From JBJHBP01 sp050485645 (GTDB taxonomy: Bacteria; Pseudomonadota; Gammaproteobacteria; Steroidobacterales; Rariloculaceae), in NCBI GenBank assembly GCA_050485645.1, contig JBJHBT010000024.1, positions 1 to 57,588 of the forward strand: DNA of 57,588 nucleotides, in the 5' to 3' direction. Positions 1 to 8,314 of this stretch are shown one piece after another. The position numbers were made by a program, and so were the translations under genes. Positions within the stretch are counted from its first letter, which is position 1. Each line of letters starts with the position of its first letter. The notes under the pieces are model-generated. The model searched no databases, was not told the origin of the DNA, and was given only the letters and a program-made list of their open reading frames with translations.

Positions 1-100
1 CGCATTCCGGTGGGTCGCAGGGCGGCCAGTTATCACGTCGGGCTCGTAGCCCATAGCGAGTCTCGACCGTCCCCACGGCGATGAACCTCCAGAGCTTTCG

Positions 101-1090
101 TTGCATCGCCGCTCCCGGACCGGCAGTGGTGTGATCTCACCAATCCCTGACAGAAGCAACAACGTCAGCGAAAAGCTCGAGCCCATTCATACCGGTTATC
201 ATGGGCTTTCGGTTCACGCCGAAACCGAGGACGGGCGTGTGCAACTGCTCCGAAGTGCAGCGCAGGCCGATCCGGACGACCTTGGATTACCGGAGTTGCT
301 CGCAATGCACTTATCGCGACGGGATGAACAGGCAAGCCTCGCGGAGGCGGCCGAACACATGCGGCGCGCCTATACGCTGCGCTCTCGCAGGGACCCTGAT
401 GGAACCGACCTCAAACGCTGGCATGTCGGTATGGGCGTTGTCGGGCTCTACAACCGCAGCAATCAGCCGGACCAGGCTGCTGACTGCATGGAGCAGCTGC
501 AACGGGACAGCGGGATGGATGCCTTGGCCGCGGAGGTGCTGTCCGACCGGTTTGCCAACGATCCACAGGACGCAGAGCAGGCACTCAGGACGGCATGCTG
601 GCGCTACATCATAGCTCTGTTCGATGTCGATACCTGCAGGAACGGCATCGAGACCCTGGTGCGTGCCGTGGATACAGCCGCTCCCGATGAGCATCACCTG
701 AGACTCGCGGACGTTGCGACAAAGGGCATGGTGGATCTGATGATCGCGCAGGGCGAGGAGGCACATCGTGGAACCTTTGTTCCGATTCTGCGCAGGTGGA
801 TAGACAATGGTATTCACACAGCGCTCGTGTTCCTGCGCTATTCGAATCAGGTTGGGGATCCGGAGCTTTCGCTATGGGCGCTGGAGAACGCGGTTGAACT
901 GGAGCCCGACAACGGCCGCTACCGGTACTGGCTTGGTAACAGATATCTGGACGCGGGCCGGTACGACGAGGCACTGGAGCAATTGCAGCGGGCACGTCTG
1001 GATCTGCCCGAGGACTTCAGGAGTGTCGACCTTCTGGATACGCGTATCGAGCGCGCGGAAGCGGGGCGAGCGGCGGTTCCGCCCCGGTAG
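101..1090 (+). CDS. TPR-repeat protein, function unknown
   Basis: About 329 residues, with no signal peptide or membrane segment. A clear tetratricopeptide unit lies at about residues 265-305 (NGRYRYWLGNRYLDAGRYDEAL), and the upstream half is helical with TPR-like spacing. TPR proteins are protein-interaction scaffolds, and nothing here shows the partner. The start is uncertain: TTG at 101 is used, but GTG at 131 is equally open and neither has a strong ribosome binding site. The next gene begins 8 nt after the stop, so the two are probably co-transcribed. The last 454 bases, including the stop, recur at 3238-3691, so this is the parent of a partial duplication. The C-terminal codons also overlap the left end of an intergenic repeat family found at 3667 and 8211. 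Confidence 0.7.
   Translation: MHRRSRTGSGVISPIPDRSNNVSEKLEPIHTGYHGLSVHAETEDGRVQLLRSAAQADPDDLGLPELLAMHLSRRDEQASLAEAAEHMRRAYTLRSRRDPDGTDLKRWHVGMGVVGLYNRSNQPDQAADCMEQLQRDSGMDALAAEVLSDRFANDPQDAEQALRTACWRYIIALFDVDTCRNGIETLVRAVDTAAPDEHHLRLADVATKGMVDLMIAQGEEAHRGTFVPILRRWIDNGIHTALVFLRYSNQVGDPELSLWALENAVELEPDNGRYRYWLGNRYLDAGRYDEALEQLQRARLDLPEDFRSVDLLDTRIERAEAGRAAVPPR
637..1090 (+). repeat. 454-bp direct duplication, copy 1
   Basis: Bases 637-1090 match 3238-3691 at a constant offset of 2601. I see only three substitutions (near 731, 815 and 973). Copy 1 is inside the intact TPR gene. Copy 2 lies beyond the IS256 remnant. Confidence 0.93.
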
Positions 1091-1098
1091 ACGTCGCC

Positions 1099-1938
1099 AT
1101 GAGAAAACGGGAACCCGGCAAGATTGGGAAGCGAGCACTAGTCTTGCTGGTTGCGTCAATGAGCGGCATCTGGATCTGGGTAGTGCTCCACGGTCAGTCA
1201 CCCCCGGAGGAGGAAGAACGGCGGTTATCACGGCACGATGCGCAGTTGCGATCAGAGGGTATAGAAATTCGTGCATCAGCGCGGGACACCGCAGAGGCGA
1301 CAGAAGCTCCGGTTGAGATATTCAGCGTGGGCGACGAACCCGAGACTACTTCAGAGTCGGCTTCAGAGTCGTGCAGCGAGATGTCTCGCTTGATGGCCGG
1401 GTCGAGACGTACGATAACTTTCGGTCCGAACGTAGAGCTTGATGAACAAGCCTGCGGGATTGCGATCCGGGTCATTACACGTGCACGAATGCCCGCGCTA
1501 CCGGATCTGCCTGGATTCGAGATCCCCGATCCCTTTGAAGACAATCTGGCAAGACGATTGGCAAATGAGCCCGACAACCCTTCCTGGGCGAGGGTCATGG
1601 AAGGACGCGCGCTGGAGGAAGTTGCGAACCTCCTGGATTTTCCTGTCACTTCGCTGCACGCCGTCTGCAGGTCAACTATGTGCGGTGTCCTCTTTACCTA
1701 TTCAACCGCGTCGCACACCGGTGGCAACCGTAACCAGTTGGCACAACGACTTGCAGATGCACTTCGATTCAGCGGCTATCAGGCAGGCGAGACCTTAAGT
1801 GGGACGATAGATTTCACATACATTTATCTCGGCAATTGGGATACGAAACGGCCCGTTGATCCGCCACCAGCTATGCCGACAACTTTTGAGGAGATACGAG
1901 ATGCTTTCGCAACTGGATCGGACCAGACGTCGCCTTGA
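1099..1938 (+). CDS. Membrane-anchored protein of unknown function
   Basis: About 279 residues. The N-terminus is basic (MRKREPGKIGKR) followed by one hydrophobic segment at about 13-31 (ALVLLVASMSGIWIWVVL), which fits an uncleaved inner-membrane anchor with the rest in the periplasm. The middle is acidic and low in complexity. The C-terminal half has two nearby cysteines (HAVCRSTMCGVLF, about residue 190) that could form a disulfide. I do not recognise the family. It starts 8 nt after the TPR gene, so the pair is probably an operon. The ATG at 1099 has only a weak upstream purine stretch. Confidence 0.65.
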   Translation: MRKREPGKIGKRALVLLVASMSGIWIWVVLHGQSPPEEEERRLSRHDAQLRSEGIEIRASARDTAEATEAPVEIFSVGDEPETTSESASESCSEMSRLMAGSRRTITFGPNVELDEQACGIAIRVITRARMPALPDLPGFEIPDPFEDNLARRLANEPDNPSWARVMEGRALEEVANLLDFPVTSLHAVCRSTMCGVLFTYSTASHTGGNRNQLAQRLADALRFSGYQAGETLSGTIDFTYIYLGNWDTKRPVDPPPAMPTTFEEIRDAFATGSDQTSP

Positions 1939-2135
1939 GCCGCATCGCCGTGTTCACCCCCGGGCATACGCCCGAGCGCATCCTCATTGATTCCGCCTAC
2001 TACGAAGGTTCGTCTACGTCTGATCGCTTCGCCATCATCAATATCCGCGCCGCCGAGCGGGACGGACGGGGTCCGGGTCCAGGCTCGGATAAAGCAACCC
2101 CGTTTCTGTAATTTCCGCGATCCTTGCGCGGGTGA

Positions 2136-3071
2136 TTACTCGGCTTGCGCCTCCATGTTGAGATAGATTTTTCCTGTTACCCACTCCTCAGAGATTTCCA
2201 TTGCGACCGCGGTGACGAGGCGTTCGCAAGAGGATTCATTCGGGAACAGGGTGGCCACCCGGGTTCTGCGTTTGATCTCCTTGTTCACACGTTCCAGTGC
2301 GTTCGTGGTGCGCAGTCGGCGTCGGTGCGCTGGCGGCAGGGCGAATACCGTCAGGCCCTGCGGTATCGCCTCAGCGGCCCAGGCCGCAAGCTTTGGCGCC
2401 TTCGACTGGTACTTGGCCACGAACCGCTCCAGCAGACGCTTGGCTTCGTCGTTGTCCGGTGCGTTGAAGATGTCACGGATCGCAGCAGCGACCGCTTTGC
2501 GCATGTCCTGTCGCGGCACGTAAGCGGCTGCGTTCTGCTGCAGATGGAACTGGCAGCGTTGCCAGGGCACTGACGGGAACACCGCCTTGCGCGCCGCCTT
2601 CAGCCCGGCATGATCGTCCGAGACGAACAGCTTCACACCGTGCAGGCCGCGGTCCTTGAGATCGGTCAGGAACGCGCGCCAGTGCACCTCGGCTTCCGAC
2701 AGCTTCACCGACACGCCCAGAATCTCCCGCTTGCCGTCGGCACGCACACCCAGCGCCACCAGCACCGCCGCATCGAGCACCTGCCCACCCTGACGCACGG
2801 ACTCGTAGCGGGCGTCCAGCACCACGTACGGATAAGCCTCCAGTGGCCGGTTGCGCCAGGCCGACAGCTCCTCATCCAGCAGCGCCGTACAGCGCGAAAC
2901 CTGCGTGGAGCTGACCTCAAAGCCGCACAGCTCTTCCGTAATCCGCGCCACCTTGCGGGTCGAGACGCCGGCCACATACATCTCCGCCAGTGCCAGCTTC
3001 AGCGCCCGTTCCGACCGCAGACCCTTCTCCAGCGATTGCGGGTAGAACCCGCCTTCACGTACCTGCGGCAC
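2136..3071 (-). CDS. IS256-family (mutator-type) transposase, N-terminally truncated
   Basis: DDE transposase of the IS256/MULE group. The catalytic triad is visible: D86 in YVVLDARYESV, D152 in LFVSDDHAGL and E260 in NALERVNKE, with the family CxxH motif (CQFHLQQN, about 173-180). Family members run near 400 residues, but only 311 remain here. The reading frame continues upstream without a start as GYKPKSVKTRIGELQL and hits an in-frame TGA at 3135-3137. The apparent GTG start at 3071 is therefore an internal valine, and the N-terminal DNA-binding region is lost. The element is probably inactive unless complemented. No terminal inverted repeats were recognised. Confidence 0.88.
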   Translation of the reverse strand: MPQVREGGFYPQSLEKGLRSERALKLALAEMYVAGVSTRKVARITEELCGFEVSSTQVSRCTALLDEELSAWRNRPLEAYPYVVLDARYESVRQGGQVLDAAVLVALGVRADGKREILGVSVKLSEAEVHWRAFLTDLKDRGLHGVKLFVSDDHAGLKAARKAVFPSVPWQRCQFHLQQNAAAYVPRQDMRKAVAAAIRDIFNAPDNDEAKRLLERFVAKYQSKAPKLAAWAAEAIPQGLTVFALPPAHRRRLRTTNALERVNKEIKRRTRVATLFPNESSCERLVTAVAMEISEEWVTGKIYLNMEAQAE

Positions 3072-3137
3072 TGCAAGCTGAAGCTCTCCGATCCGCGTCT
3101 TGACCGACTTGGGCTTGTAGCCCCCCGTGTTGCCTCA
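2136..3137 (-). mobile_element. IS256-type insertion sequence remnant
   Basis: Defined by the truncated transposase. The right boundary is set at the in-frame stop near 3137, where IS-like coding ends. The left boundary is taken at the transposase stop because no inverted repeat or target duplication was found. It lies between the two copies of the 454-bp duplication, which suggests that it took part in the rearrangement. Confidence 0.6.
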
Positions 3138-3190
3138 CGTAATTTTAATCAAGATCTCTGAGGGGGATCCTACCCAAACCCTCACCGAAC

Positions 3191-3691
3191 GTGATCGCCA
3201 CGGCCGGAATCGCCATCAGAAGCGTTGACCGTGCTCACAGGAACGGCATCGAGACCCTGGTGCGTGCCGTGGATACAGCCGCTCCCGATGAGCATCACCT
3301 GAGACTCGCGGACGTTGCGACAAAGGGCATGGCGGATCTGATGATCGCGCAGGGCGAGGAGGCACATCGTGGAACCTTTGTTCCGATTCTGCGCAGGTGG
3401 ATAGACAATGGTATTCACACGGCGCTCGTGTTCCTGCGCTATTCGAATCAGGTTGGGGATCCGGAGCTTTCGCTATGGGCGCTGGAGAACGCGGTTGAAC
3501 TGGAGCCCGACAACGGCCGCTACCGGTACTGGCTTGGTAACAGATATCTGGACGCGGGCCGGTACGACGAGGCATTGGAGCAATTGCAGCGGGCACGTCT
3601 GGATCTGCCCGAGGACTTCAGGAGTGTCGACCTTCTGGATACGCGTATCGAGCGCGCGGAAGCGGGGCGAGCGGCGGTTCCGCCCCGGTAG
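3191..3691 (+). pseudogene. Duplicated 3' fragment of the TPR gene
   Basis: Residues from about 17 onward repeat the last 150 residues of the protein encoded at 101-1090, including the TPR unit and the identical stop. The first 16 codons (from GTG at 3191) are unrelated junction sequence. One difference changes MVDLM to MADLM. The frame is open, so a 166-residue fragment could be made, but the fragment lacks the N-terminal half and any convincing start signal. Confidence 0.8.
3238..3691 (+). repeat. 454-bp direct duplication, copy 2
   Basis: Second copy of 637-1090. Homology begins at CAGGAACGGCATCGAG and ends exactly at the stop codon TAG. After that point copy 2 runs on into the palindromic repeat, whereas copy 1 runs into the next gene. 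Confidence 0.93.
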
Positions 3692-3764
3692 CGGACGCTT
3701 CAGCTGAAGCGTCCAGGATAGCGTGCGGCGTCGAACGGGCAGCGGCTCCCGGCATGCTTTCCCT
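3667..3764. repeat. 98-bp palindromic intergenic repeat, copy A
   Basis: Matches 8211-8308 with four substitutions in 98 positions. It contains a perfect 22-bp palindrome at 3693-3714 (half-site GGACGCTTCAG centred on AG/CT) preceded by a small GGCGG-TT-CCGCC hairpin at 3672-3683. It lies between the TPR fragment and the convergent vapC gene, so it may act as a bidirectional terminator or be a REP-like element. Confidence 0.9.
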
Positions 3765-3799
3765 GCCCTTGTTCCGCGATTGCGGCGCCGATCTTTCGG

Positions 3800-4183
3800 T
3801 CAGGCGTGAAACGCGGCGCCGAGCGCGCGATCGAAAGTCTTGATGCGCTCGACGCCGCGCCGGGTACAACAGGCAGCATGCAGAAGATCGCGCGCTCCGA
3901 GTGCCGGGTACTTGCGGATCAGCGATCTCGCCAGCTCCACGTCCTCCGTTTCGACCGGCCAGATCGAGCCCATTCGGGCACGGGCAAGCGTTAAGGCAGC
4001 ATCGAGCGTTTCCAAACGGTTGACAGGCAGGTAGGCGTGCAGCAGCTCCTGCATGACTTCTGCAGAAGTCACCAACACGTCGCCGCCACGCAAGTGCTCG
4101 GCGAAAAATTCCTGCGCCGCCTCGCGCAGCGGATGGGATCGTCCGACCGCGTACATGAATACGTTGGTGTCGACGAAGATCAC
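3800..4183 (-). CDS. vapC: VapC-type PIN-domain toxin ribonuclease
   Basis: About 127 residues, normal for VapC. The PIN acidic residues are visible: D5 in IFVDTNVFMYA, E in SAEVMQELLHAY (about 45), D in GARDLLHAA (about 99) and D in KTFDRALG (about 118). VapC toxins are Mg-dependent RNases that cleave tRNA or rRNA and are neutralised by the cognate antitoxin. The start is GTG at 4183, overlapping the antitoxin stop as GTGA, the usual translational coupling of a TA pair. All acidic positions are intact, so the toxin is probably functional. Confidence 0.88.
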   Translation of the reverse strand: MIFVDTNVFMYAVGRSHPLREAAQEFFAEHLRGGDVLVTSAEVMQELLHAYLPVNRLETLDAALTLARARMGSIWPVETEDVELARSLIRKYPALGARDLLHAACCTRRGVERIKTFDRALGAAFHA

Positions 4184-4455
4184 GTCGGTGCCGCCCCGTC
4201 GCCGATGGACCGCTCGATGACCTCCCGGTGGGTTTCCCAGTCAGGTTCATCCCCCTGTTCCCGGCGCCCGCAGGCCGCAAAAAAATCGCGCAGCGCTTGT
4301 TCCGAGCCGAGCTCCGGTGCTTTCTCGGCACCGGCAACGCGCTCGCGCGCAGCCGCGCGCAGCCATTCGCTCAGCGACTTGCCCTCACGCACCGCCAGGC
4401 GGCGGAACAGCTCTTTCTCCGCGGTGTCGAGGACCAGATGCACTCGCTCGGCCAT
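4180..4455 (-). CDS. vapB: VapB-type antitoxin
   Basis: About 91 residues. The N-terminal 40 residues (VHLVLDTAEKELFRRLAVRE, then SLSEWLRAAARERV) look like a short strand plus two helices, as in a ribbon-helix-helix DNA-binding antitoxin. The acidic C-terminus would wrap the toxin. ATG at 4455 has an AAGGTG ribosome binding site about 8 nt upstream. Antitoxin precedes toxin with a 4-base overlap. The family assignment rests on size, context and N-terminal pattern. Which RHH subfamily it belongs to is not clear. Confidence 0.8.
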   Translation of the reverse strand: MAERVHLVLDTAEKELFRRLAVREGKSLSEWLRAAARERVAGAEKAPELGSEQALRDFFAACGRREQGDEPDWETHREVIERSIGDGAAPT

Positions 4456-4495
4456 GATGTATGCACCTTATAGATGTGGATGCACATGATTCTAG
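4456..4495 (-). promoter_or_regulatory. Putative vapBC operator/promoter
   Basis: Reading on the minus strand, the motif GTGCAT occurs twice (about 4476 and 4466) between an A+T-rich stretch and the antitoxin ATG. TA antitoxins usually bind such repeats to repress their own operon. No good -35/-10 pair was identified, so this is inferred from the repeats and position. Confidence 0.35.
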
Positions 4496-4687
4496 CGCAT
4501 CTATTCTGGAAGATTCCAACGAACCTACGGATTCTCGAGCACCTCGGCGGCGACGCCGAGGCTGTCGATCCTGCGCATCCGAGCCGCGCGCCGTCCCAGG
4601 GCGATCTGTCGCTCTGATCCGCTCCCCATTCTCTTGACCGCCAGCGCCACCGTGCGGCAACCTTTGTAGGCTGGACGTGGGGGGCGC

Positions 4688-6346
4688 ATGGGGATCATGG
4701 TCCGAACGACCATAGCGGTAGTGGCCGGCGCTGCTCTCGGCGCGCTGACGGCGAGCATGCTCTTCGGGTCTGGCCGGGCTGTCGACAGCCCGGCCGTCTC
4801 GCACTCCACGGAGTGGTTACCAACAACGTTCGAACGGGAGCCCGAGACGCAGTCTCGAGAAACCGACTCACCGGCCGCGAGCGAAGCGCTCGCTCAGCTC
4901 TCAGATATCGACGATCCCCTTTCGCGGCGCAACGCGGCGCTCGCCCTGCTTGATGTGTTCGGGAACGATCCTGCGGGCATCGCGCGCATTGCGAGCGCGT
5001 TGCCGCGAGAGGACGCCATCAACTTCACGATCGATGCGATCGTCAAGCGCGCCGGGCATGATACGCACGGCGCGATCGCTGCCGCGCTGGCGCTTCCCGA
5101 GCTCGCGCAGCGCCGACTGGCTCTGACGCGGTTGGCTTCGGAACTTGCCTACACGGATCCTTTTGACGCCATTGCGCACATCGATGAGATTGGCGTACCG
5201 GCACTCCAGTCCGAGTTCATGGCCTCGCTGCTGGATGCCTGGGCGATGATCGATCCGCTGCGCCTGTTCGAGTATCTGGAGACGGCCGACAGATCCCGGG
5301 TGCCCGTAACCGATACGGCTTTCGAAGCGCTCGCGGTCTGGGACGCAGGTCGCCTGCTGGCAATCGCCGAGGGGCTGCGTCGCGACGCACGGACGGTGGC
5401 GGTCACGGCGGCGATCGAAGCGCTGATCGACACCGATGCGGCCGCAGCGCGCGCAGGCATCGATGCACTGCGCGCAGGTACGACGAAGAACACACTGCGA
5501 AGAAACGCGGCCCGAGCTTACGGCCAGCAGGATCCCGAGGCTGCCTGGCGATGGGTGCATGAGCAGGGAATGCCCAGTGCTGTACGGGGCGAAGTGATCG
5601 CGGGAATTCTGAGTGTCGATGCAGATCGTGCATTGGACCTCATGATGGCCGACCTTACTGGCGCTGACGCCAGGCTGCGCAGGGAGATGGCTTGGCAGGT
5701 CGGAACGTTTCTCGCCGCACTCTCACGTGCAGGATCTCCGCAACAGGTCATGTTCGCACTGGACTCGATGCTGGGTTTGGAAGAGAGGGCAATCGATGCG
5801 GATATTGAAAGGTTCGTATCGGTATGGTCGGTGCACGACCCGGAATCGGCGGTCCGTTGGTCGCTGGCAAACCTCGATCGCCTTGATCCGAACCGCACGC
5901 TTCCCTCTCTCGCTATCCATCTGGCCCGGACAAGTCTGGATCTGGCGCGGCAAACTGTTTTACAGCTCCAGGACACCGATCGTCTGCCCTGGATAGCGGG
6001 TATCGGTCGCGAACTGGCGCAGAGCGATCTGGCCGATGCGCGAGACTGGGCGTTCGAGTTTCCTCGTGGCTCGATGCGGGACACAGCGCTCATCGAGTAC
6101 GTGAAGGCGGAAGCCGATGGCGGATCGATCGACATGTGGATTTTCGATCAGTTCAGCGACGATGCGCCCCGTGAAACGGCAGCCAGCGCCGTGATCCCCC
6201 GGCTTGCCTGCGACGGACACACGGCATTGGCCCAGCGCATCGCAGCAACACAGATCACCGATGCGTTGCTGCGTCGACAAATGGATCAGCAGATCGAGAA
6301 CCCTGGCACGCCTCCATTTTCCTGCTTTCGGATCAGCGCTCTGTGA
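4688..6346 (+). CDS. Exported helical-repeat protein of unknown function (paralog 1)
   Basis: About 552 residues. The N-terminus has a membrane segment (IAVVAGAALGALTASMLF, about 8-25) and the rest is alanine- and leucine-rich with repeated helix pairs containing W-x-x-x-D-P-like units (AWAMIDPLRLFEYL, VWSVHDPESAVRWSL, AYGQQDPEAAWRWV). The pattern suggests an alpha-solenoid in the periplasm. The ATG at 4697 would align better with the start of its neighbour, and either start is possible. The stop overlaps the GTG of the next gene (GTGA), and the two proteins resemble each other in length, N-terminal anchor and repeat motif. I do not recognise a named family. Confidence 0.72.
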   Translation: MGIMVRTTIAVVAGAALGALTASMLFGSGRAVDSPAVSHSTEWLPTTFEREPETQSRETDSPAASEALAQLSDIDDPLSRRNAALALLDVFGNDPAGIARIASALPREDAINFTIDAIVKRAGHDTHGAIAAALALPELAQRRLALTRLASELAYTDPFDAIAHIDEIGVPALQSEFMASLLDAWAMIDPLRLFEYLETADRSRVPVTDTAFEALAVWDAGRLLAIAEGLRRDARTVAVTAAIEALIDTDAAAARAGIDALRAGTTKNTLRRNAARAYGQQDPEAAWRWVHEQGMPSAVRGEVIAGILSVDADRALDLMMADLTGADARLRREMAWQVGTFLAALSRAGSPQQVMFALDSMLGLEERAIDADIERFVSVWSVHDPESAVRWSLANLDRLDPNRTLPSLAIHLARTSLDLARQTVLQLQDTDRLPWIAGIGRELAQSDLADARDWAFEFPRGSMRDTALIEYVKAEADGGSIDMWIFDQFSDDAPRETAASAVIPRLACDGHTALAQRIAATQITDALLRRQMDQQIENPGTPPFSCFRISAL

Positions 6347-8139
6347 GGACGACATCACTAGTCTTCCTGGCGGCGGCGTTGTGTGGCGCCATGGTGACGT
6401 ATCTGCTGCTATCCGATCGTTCCGATCGCGATGCGGACAGGTCCTCATTCGCCCGCTCGGTGGTTGGTGTCTTGCAGGACCGCGTGCCTCCTCCGCGCCG
6501 AACGGCGAGCGACGACCGCCGGTCTGCAGCCAGCGCGACCGGAGATTCCAGGACCCTGGCGGAAATACTGGATGCATTCGTGTCCCAGGCGGACGTTGCT
6601 CCCGTCGATGCGCTCCGCGAAGCGCTGGCGCTCGACAACGGGGCGATGCGCACCAGCGCCGTACGCCAAATCGCTCGAGTATGGGCGCGACAGGATCCGC
6701 GATTAGCGCTTGCGCAGGCCGCGGCACTGCCCGCTGAGGTACGGACGCTGTTCGAATCGGTAGTGGCGACGGAGTGGGCGTTCATCGATCCTGCGGGCTT
6801 CTTTGCCTATGCCGAAGTCGCAGCCTCGATCGACCATCTTGTGCAAGGGCTCTACGTGCTGATCGCTACCGATCCGGAGCGCGTCTGGCAGATCGCCGGA
6901 AGTCACCCGCAGTTGGGCAATGAGGCGGTCGCAACCCTCTATCTGAGCGCTGTGCGTGGCATGGTAAACCGGGATCCGAGGGGAGCGATCACCCGGCTCG
7001 AGCCCCTGGCAACAGGCCGACAACGCGGCCCGATGCTGAATGCCATCGCCATTGCTTACGCCGATATGGACATTGATGCAGCGCTCGCATGGGCCGTGTC
7101 GATCGAGCCTTCTTCGGCTGATGCCGTCAGCGCCGTTCTTCGTGCCATCGCGTCTGACGACTTGATACGCGCGTACGATGTCACCACGCAGATCGAGACC
7201 GGCGTCACGTTGGCAAGCGCGAGCGTAACCTGGCCGCTTGTGGAGTCCGCCTTGGCGGGACGGCAGGCGCCGCAGGCGCTTGCGGACACGCTCGTTCAAC
7301 GCGGCGATTCGGCACTCACAGGCAGGCTTCTTGAAAGCCTGATCAGCCAATGGGTGATTGCGGATCCGGATGAGGCAATCCCGTGGATATCGACCAACCT
7401 GGCGCACGTGGATGCAGACGCCTGGCCACGCCTCGCGCAGAACATCGTTTCACGGGATATTGGAATCGTCACCCAGCTGACTGAACTGGTGCCTCCTGAG
7501 GTTCAGGGCGCGTGGCTGGAACGTATTGCCTTGTGGTACGGGCAGATGGACGGGGAGGAAGCGCTCGCCTGGATCGCAGCGTACGAAGGGCATCCGAGTT
7601 ACAGCGACGCTCTGACGCGCGTGATCGGAGCCGCGGGCATTACGAGTCCACAGTTCCTCGTGGATTTTCTCGACACCTCCAACGCGGAGGTAGGCCGCCC
7701 GGCAATCCAGGTGGCGGCGGACTTCCTGACACAGGCGAGTCCCGAGAATGCGATTCAGTGGGCAACGGAGCTCGTCGATGCCGAACGGTCTGCCATGGCC
7801 ATCGAGGGGGTAGTTTCGGCCTGGGTAAACATTGATCCGGTGGCCGTTCAGCGTTGGGCGCTCGATCAGCCTCGAGGCGAATCACGCGACCGCATACTCG
7901 ATGCCGTGATGCTCGAGGGCGCGTTGTCCGTCGACATGGACCGCGAAGCGCTGCTCAGCGCCTATGCATCGGATGCCGCCGCGCAGCAGATCATTGCCGC
8001 ATCTATCGAACGTGCCGCGAGGCATCCGATGCGATTTCGCGAGACTTCAATGCAGCAGTTCGAGCGGATGATCGAACGCCTGACGGATCCCGAACTCCGG
8101 CAGCAGGCGGAACTGAGCGTTGAAGCAGCAGGCTTGTGA
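6343..8139 (+). CDS. Exported helical-repeat protein of unknown function (paralog 2)
   Basis: About 598 residues, starting at GTG 6343 inside the previous stop codon. The N-terminal anchor MRTTSLVFLAAALCGAMV parallels MVRTTIAVVAGAA of paralog 1. The same repeat signature recurs through the chain: VWARQDPRLALAQA, EWAFIDPAGFFAYA, SQWVIADPDEAIPWI, SAWVNIDPVAVQRWAL. This points to tandem duplication of an alpha-solenoid protein, made together from one message. The role is unknown. It could be a periplasmic scaffold. The gene is followed at 8211 by the palindromic repeat and then by convergent hrpB. Confidence 0.72.
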   Translation: MRTTSLVFLAAALCGAMVTYLLLSDRSDRDADRSSFARSVVGVLQDRVPPPRRTASDDRRSAASATGDSRTLAEILDAFVSQADVAPVDALREALALDNGAMRTSAVRQIARVWARQDPRLALAQAAALPAEVRTLFESVVATEWAFIDPAGFFAYAEVAASIDHLVQGLYVLIATDPERVWQIAGSHPQLGNEAVATLYLSAVRGMVNRDPRGAITRLEPLATGRQRGPMLNAIAIAYADMDIDAALAWAVSIEPSSADAVSAVLRAIASDDLIRAYDVTTQIETGVTLASASVTWPLVESALAGRQAPQALADTLVQRGDSALTGRLLESLISQWVIADPDEAIPWISTNLAHVDADAWPRLAQNIVSRDIGIVTQLTELVPPEVQGAWLERIALWYGQMDGEEALAWIAAYEGHPSYSDALTRVIGAAGITSPQFLVDFLDTSNAEVGRPAIQVAADFLTQASPENAIQWATELVDAERSAMAIEGVVSAWVNIDPVAVQRWALDQPRGESRDRILDAVMLEGALSVDMDREALLSAYASDAAAQQIIAASIERAARHPMRFRETSMQQFERMIERLTDPELRQQAELSVEAAGL

Positions 8140-8210
8140 AAACGCTCGGTATCGTGGGCAAAGACCTATGGCGGGGAATTGCTACAGGGGCGTGATTGGG
8201 GTGGGAACGT

Positions 8211-8308
8211 GCGAGCGGCGGTTCAGCCCCGGTAGCGGACGCTTCAGCTGAAGCGTCCAGGATAGCGTGCGGCGCCGAATGGGCAGCGGCTCCCGGCATG
8301 TTTTCCCT
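8211..8308. repeat. 98-bp palindromic intergenic repeat, copy B
   Basis: Second copy of the element at 3667-3764, with the perfect 22-bp palindrome at 8237-8258. The preceding small hairpin has one mismatch here (TTC-A-GCC). It sits between the stops of two convergent genes, ending 7 bases before the hrpB stop, which fits a bidirectional terminator. Confidence 0.9.
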
Positions 8309-8314
8309 CCGGGC

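Noticed and set aside
1935..2111. Short plus-strand frame reading ERILIDSAYYEGSSTSDRF
   Set aside because: Looks coding-like but has no start signal, is about 55 codons and ends at the IS flank. It may be a gene fragment; not enough evidence.
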